Assembly: GCF_029080175.1 (NCBI RefSeq)
Contig: NZ_JARFJC010000016.1
Source: Luteipulveratus flavus
GTDB taxonomy: Bacteria; Actinomycetota; Actinomycetes; Actinomycetales; Dermatophilaceae
Length of the DNA stretch: 64,000 bases
Reading direction: 5' to 3' (one strand)
Made by a program: the position numbers and the translations under genes. Shown in pieces: positions 60,705 through 64,000 of this stretch. Each line of letters starts with the position of its first letter. Within the stretch, counting starts at the first letter, position 1. The notes under the pieces were generated by a model. It did no database searches. It had not been told where the DNA came from and saw nothing but the letters and a program-made list of their open reading frames with translations.

Positions 60705-61675
60705 GCGCCCACCAGGTAGGCGAAGACGCTCTCCAGCGAGTCGTCGGTCGGGGTGACCTCCAGGATGCGGATGCCGTGCTCGCGGGCCGCGCGTGGCAGC
60801 ACGTGCCCGAACCGGCCGAGGTCGTCCGTCTCGACCTCCAGCGCCTGCTGGCCGCGCAGCCGCACACCACGGACGGAGGTGTCGGCGAGCAGCAGCGTCG
60901 CGAGCCGGCGGTTGTCGGAGGACCGGACAAGGTACTGGTTCGGGCGGTCGGTCATCATCCGGCGGATCTGGGCGAAGTCGCCCGACGCGGCGTGCCGCCC
61001 GGAGACGACGACCTCGACCTGGCGGGCGATCTGCTCGACCTCCTCCAGGATGTGCGAGCTGAACACGATGGTGCGGCCCTCGCGGGCGAGGCGGGTGAGC
61101 ATGTCCATCATCTGCCTGCGGCGGATCGGGTCCATGCCGTTGAACGGCTCGTCCAGCAGCAGCACCTGCGGGTCGTGCACGAGCGCGGAGGCGACCTTGA
61201 TGCGCTGCCGCATGCCCTTGGAGTACGTGCTGATCCGGCGGTCCGCGGCGTCGATCATCTCGACCAGCGCGACGGCCCGCTCGGTCGCGGCCCGCGGGTC
61301 GGGGACGCGCTGCAGGTCGGCGTTGAGCCGGACGAACTGCGTGCCGGTGAGGTAGTCGTACAGCTGCTCCTGCACCGGCACGAGCCCGATGTTCCGGTAC
61401 GCGGAGACGTCGCCGCGGACCGGATGGCCGTCGATGGTGACGGTGCCGGCGGACGGTGGCAGCAGGCCGGCCATCATCGACAGCAGCGTGGACTTGCCGG
61501 CGCCGTTCGGGCCGAGCAGCCCGGTGATGCCGGGGCCGATCTGCATCGACACGTCGTTGACGGCGACGACGTTGCCGTACCACCGCGACACCGCCTGCAG
61601 CTCCAGGACGCTGCCGACCGGTCGCGGGTCCAGCGCCTGCGGGGGTCGTGGCTCCACCGTGCCCGTGTCGTTCAC
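60701..61675 (-). CDS. ABC transporter ATP-binding protein (second ATPase)
   Basis: 324 aa. Walker A is GPNGAGKST, the signature is YSKGMRQR, Walker B is VLLLDEP, and the switch is FSSHILEE. The C-terminal ~85 residues form an extra domain (DNRRLATLLLADTSVRGVRLRGQQALEVETDDLGRF) typical of BcrA/NatA-like exporters. GTG start overlaps the stop of the first permease. Confidence 0.92.
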   Translation of the reverse strand: MNDTGTVEPRPPQALDPRPVGSVLELQAVSRWYGNVVAVNDVSMQIGPGITGLLGPNGAGKSTLLSMMAGLLPPSAGTVTIDGHPVRGDVSAYRNIGLVPVQEQLYDYLTGTQFVRLNADLQRVPDPRAATERAVALVEMIDAADRRISTYSKGMRQRIKVASALVHDPQVLLLDEPFNGMDPIRRRQMMDMLTRLAREGRTIVFSSHILEEVEQIARQVEVVVSGRHAASGDFAQIRRMMTDRPNQYLVRSSDNRRLATLLLADTSVRGVRLRGQQALEVETDDLGRFGHVLPRAAREHGIRILEVTPTDDSLESVFAYLVGA

Positions 61676-62592
61676 AGCGACGCCGCCTTCCGGGTCCGGG
61701 CGAGCAGGATCAGCGTCGGGACGACCACCCAGGCCAGGCAGACGGCGACGAAGAACAGGTTCCAGCCCAGGCCCACCGGTCTGGTCATCTCGTCGGACGG
61801 CAGCGGTTGATGGAACAGGCCGCTCACCAGACCCGCGACGGCGCTGAACGGGTTCGCCGCGGCGGCGACGTGCCCGACCGCGTCCCGTCCCTGGTCGTGC
61901 GCGATGCCCTGGATCGAGGTGACCACCCCGGAGGAGATCATCAGCACGATAATCACGCCGGTGGCCGACAGGCCGGTCCGGGTCGTGAACGTCGACACCA
62001 TGCCGGTCAGGGCGGACAGCGTGAGGGCCAGCACCAGCGAACCGACCAGCGCCGCGAGGTAGGCCTTGGTGTGCTGCCCGCGGGGCAGGTCGGAGCTGAT
62101 CGCGACCGCGTACCAGATGGTCAGCGGCACGGCGATGATCGCGAACACCGCGGTGGTCAGCGCGGCCAGCCGGACGAGCACGAGCGTCGTCCGCGACAGC
62201 GGCCGGGCGTAGTACAGGACGATCGTGCGGTAGCGCAGGTCGCGCGCGAACAGCACCGGTGCCTGACCGGCGACGAAGATCGTGAGCAGCAGCTGGGTCC
62301 AGTACGGGTAGCCGAAGTACGTGGACAGCGGCCCGAACAGGTCGGCCTGGTTCTGCAACGACATCTTCTTGAGCTGGATGATGATGCCGGCCAGCACCAG
62401 CGCGGGCACCAGCATCAGCGCCGAGATGAGCCACGGCAGCACCTTGGACTTGCCGGCCCGGCCGAGGCCGAAGCAGTGCCGCAGCGCCGTTCCGTACAGC
62501 GACACCGCGGTCTGCGCGGGGGTACGCCGGCGTCCGGTGAACGGGCGGTAGCCGAGGTCGTGGATGACGCCGCGGGCCGGAGTGGCGGTCAT
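61672..62592 (-). CDS. ABC transporter permease (first permease)
   Basis: 306 aa, about six helices. A cytoplasmic N-tail (HDLGYRPFTGRRRTPAQTAVSLYGTALRHCFG) precedes the first membrane segment, and RDLRYRTIVLYYARPLSR is the ABC-2 loop. ATG overlaps the first ATPase stop, and its own stop overlaps the second ATPase start, so all four proteins are translationally linked. Confidence 0.9.
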   Translation of the reverse strand: MTATPARGVIHDLGYRPFTGRRRTPAQTAVSLYGTALRHCFGLGRAGKSKVLPWLISALMLVPALVLAGIIIQLKKMSLQNQADLFGPLSTYFGYPYWTQLLLTIFVAGQAPVLFARDLRYRTIVLYYARPLSRTTLVLVRLAALTTAVFAIIAVPLTIWYAVAISSDLPRGQHTKAYLAALVGSLVLALTLSALTGMVSTFTTRTGLSATGVIIVLMISSGVVTSIQGIAHDQGRDAVGHVAAAANPFSAVAGLVSGLFHQPLPSDEMTRPVGLGWNLFFVAVCLAWVVVPTLILLARTRKAASL

Positions 62593-63503
62593 CGGACGGC
62601 CTCCTGGGTGAAGACCTCTTCGAGGGTGTGGCGGACCTCCTGGATGCGGACCAGCCCGAGGTCGAGGTCGACCACGGCGTCGCGGATCGCGTCGAGCTGG
62701 GACGGGTCGGTGACCCGGACCGCGACCTTGTCGCCCTGCGGCCAGACCGTCATGCCCTGGTCCAGCAGCGCCTGCCCGAGCCGCTGGTCGGCGCCCGCGG
62801 GGCCGAGCACCTCCACGAGCACGTCGCCCGTGACGTCGGTGAGGTCGCTGGTCGCGGACGCGCGCAGCAGGCGCCCGGAGTCGATGACGACGACGTGGTC
62901 GGCGATGCGCTCCAGCTCGCCGAGCAGGTGGCTCGTCACGGCCACGGAGATCCCGAACGAGTGGCCGATCGTGTCGACCAGCTCGAGCATCTCGTCGCGG
63001 GCGCGAGGGTCGAGGCCGTTCGTCGGCTCGTCCAGCAGCACCAGGCGCGGGTCGTGCACGATCGCCTGCGCGAGCTTGGCCCGCTGCCGCATGCCGGTGG
63101 AGTAGCCGCCCATCGGCCGGTGCCGCTCCTCGGCGAGACCGACGTGGCGCAGCACGTCCGAGGTGCGTTCGCGCGCGGCGGCGTGCGGCAGCCCGGACAT
63201 GACCGCCATGTGCATGACGAACTCCGCGGCGTTGACGTCCGCGGGAAGGCAGTCGTGCTCGGGCATGTAACCGACGAGCTCGCGGATCCGGGGCCCGTCG
63301 GTCGCGGGGTTCATGCCGAGCACCTCGACGCTGCCGCAGGTGGGTCGCAGCAGACCGAGCAGCACCTTGATCAGCGTCGACTTACCGGCGCCGTTGACCC
63401 CGACGACGCCGGTGACGCCCTCGGGGATGTCGACGGTGAGCGAGTCCAGCGCACGTACGCGCGGGTACTCCACCGTCAGATCCCGTGTACCGACGACCCC
63501 CAT
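62589..63503 (-). CDS. ABC transporter ATP-binding protein (first ATPase)
   Basis: 304 aa from the ATG at 63503 (MGVVGTRDLTVEYPRVRALDSL); an in-frame ATG 51 bp upstream is possible. Walker A is GVNGAGKST, the signature is YSTGMRQR, Walker B is LVLLDEP, and the switch is TSHLLGE. A C-terminal regulatory tail of ~90 residues follows. First gene of an ATPase-permease-ATPase-permease operon that could assemble one heteromeric exporter. Divergent from ctaD. Confidence 0.92.
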   Translation of the reverse strand: MGVVGTRDLTVEYPRVRALDSLTVDIPEGVTGVVGVNGAGKSTLIKVLLGLLRPTCGSVEVLGMNPATDGPRIRELVGYMPEHDCLPADVNAAEFVMHMAVMSGLPHAAARERTSDVLRHVGLAEERHRPMGGYSTGMRQRAKLAQAIVHDPRLVLLDEPTNGLDPRARDEMLELVDTIGHSFGISVAVTSHLLGELERIADHVVVIDSGRLLRASATSDLTDVTGDVLVEVLGPAGADQRLGQALLDQGMTVWPQGDKVAVRVTDPSQLDAIRDAVVDLDLGLVRIQEVRHTLEEVFTQEAVR

Positions 63504-63649
63504 GGCGGACACCCTAGAGCGATCCTCGGCGCGGCGCCCCGAGGACACCGACATGAGGTCCGGAACGCGGTCGATCGGGGTCGTCCGGCCCTGCGTGAGG
63601 CCGGTCGCCGACCCTTCTCATCACTTTGGGGCTGTCGTACCGTCGACGT

Positions 63650-64000
63650 ATGGGCAGTGTCACCGTCGATACCGTCGAGACCCCGGCCGACCAGCGGCAG
63701 GCCCATCGCCCACGGGCGACCCAGCGCGTGGTCAGCTGGATCACCTCGACCGACCACAAGGTGATCGGCAACCTCTACTTCGTCACGACCTTCGCGTTCT
63801 TCCTGCTCGGTGGTGTGCTGGCGCTGCTGATCCGGGCCGAGCTGTTCGACCCCGGCCTGCAGATCGTGGACAGCAAGGAGCAGTTCAACCAGCTGTTCAC
63901 GATGCACGGCACGATCATGCTGCTGCTGTTCGCGACGCCCCTGTTCTCCGGAGTGGCGAACGCGATCATGCCGCTGCAGATCGGTGCGCCGGACGTGGCG
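63650..64000 (+). CDS. ctaD: Cytochrome c oxidase subunit I (5' part only)
   Basis: 117 codons to the window edge. STDHKVIGNLYFVTTFAFFLLGGVLALLIRAEL is the first helix region of aa3-type oxidases, and TMHGTIMLLLFATPLFSGVANAIMPLQIGAPDVA holds the first haem-ligand His. This subunit carries the haem a and haem a3-CuB centres that reduce oxygen and pump protons in the cytoplasmic membrane. The ATG at 63650 gives the usual short cytoplasmic N-tail. Confidence 0.96.
   Translation, partial: MGSVTVDTVETPADQRQAHRPRATQRVVSWITSTDHKVIGNLYFVTTFAFFLLGGVLALLIRAELFDPGLQIVDSKEQFNQLFTMHGTIMLLLFATPLFSGVANAIMPLQIGAPDVA

Overview
The window is very GC-rich, densely packed chromosomal DNA from an actinobacterium. 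Evidence for this includes a Bpa/PafE proteasome activator ending in GQYL, DUF222-HNH, DUF4235 and DUF4333 proteins, an AbiEi-DUF559 protein, an actinobacterial type histidine-utilisation (hut) cluster, many GTG starts and pervasive 4-bp ATGA/GTGA gene overlaps. A member of the Micrococcales (Dermacoccaceae or Intrasporangiaceae-like) is my guess, not a demonstrated assignment. No tRNA, rRNA, CRISPR array, prophage or intact insertion sequence was found. Both edge genes are cut: a sensor kinase on the left and ctaD on the right. LAYOUT. 1-3.1 kb: a NarL-type sensor kinase divergent from an HrtBA-like ABC exporter, the arrangement of corynebacterial haem-detoxification loci. 3.1-5.8 kb: a lipoprotein, a secreted trypsin-like protease and bpa. 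5.9-10.2 kb: a PadR-controlled ABC exporter operon with a readable promoter and twin operators. 10.3-13.2 kb: quinone oxidoreductase, MobA-like protein, and an AbiEi-DUF559 gene bracketed by two nearly identical hairpins. 13.2-22.2 kb: a complete histidine-to-glutamate pathway (IclR regulator, hutH, nudix, hutU; then M20 amidohydrolase, hutF, hutI) in two transcription units that share a palindrome. 22.4-24.3 kb: a two-component system. 24.3-25.7 kb: polysaccharide deacetylase and a DUF4333 lipoprotein. 25.7-29.9 kb: a branched-chain 2-oxoacid dehydrogenase operon (E1a, E1b, E2) with a divergent Lrp regulator. 30-35 kb: ankyrin and DUF4235 proteins, then a TPP riboswitch driving thiBPQ thiamine uptake. 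35-40 kb: VWA/solute-binding protein, glycerophosphodiesterase, PAP2 membrane enzyme, thioesterase and AraC regulator. 40-47 kb: a drug-type ABC exporter, a secreted repeat protein, an AadA-like nucleotidyltransferase, an EthD protein and a DUF222-HNH gene with an SOS box. 47-59 kb: aldehyde dehydrogenase, DUF899, beta-lactamase-like, hydrolase, glutathione peroxidase, cupin, VIT-family, FAD oxidoreductase, MerR-beta-clamp fusion, penicillin acylase, AlcB-like acetyltransferase and a 2OG-Fe(II)-like enzyme. 60-63.5 kb: a four-gene ABC operon, then ctaD. NON-CODING STRUCTURE. Three repeat families stand out: six copies of a ~60-bp double palindrome, always just 3' of a stop codon and twice in tandem pairs; two ~131-bp inverted-repeat elements (TGGTTGAGCC...GGCTCAACCA), one with tandem 20-mers; and the paired hairpins around the AbiEi-DUF559 gene. 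Together with the MerR-beta-clamp fusion, the shared hut palindrome, the SOS box and two unusual single-copy hairpins in the 5-6 kb region, these are the most interesting observations.
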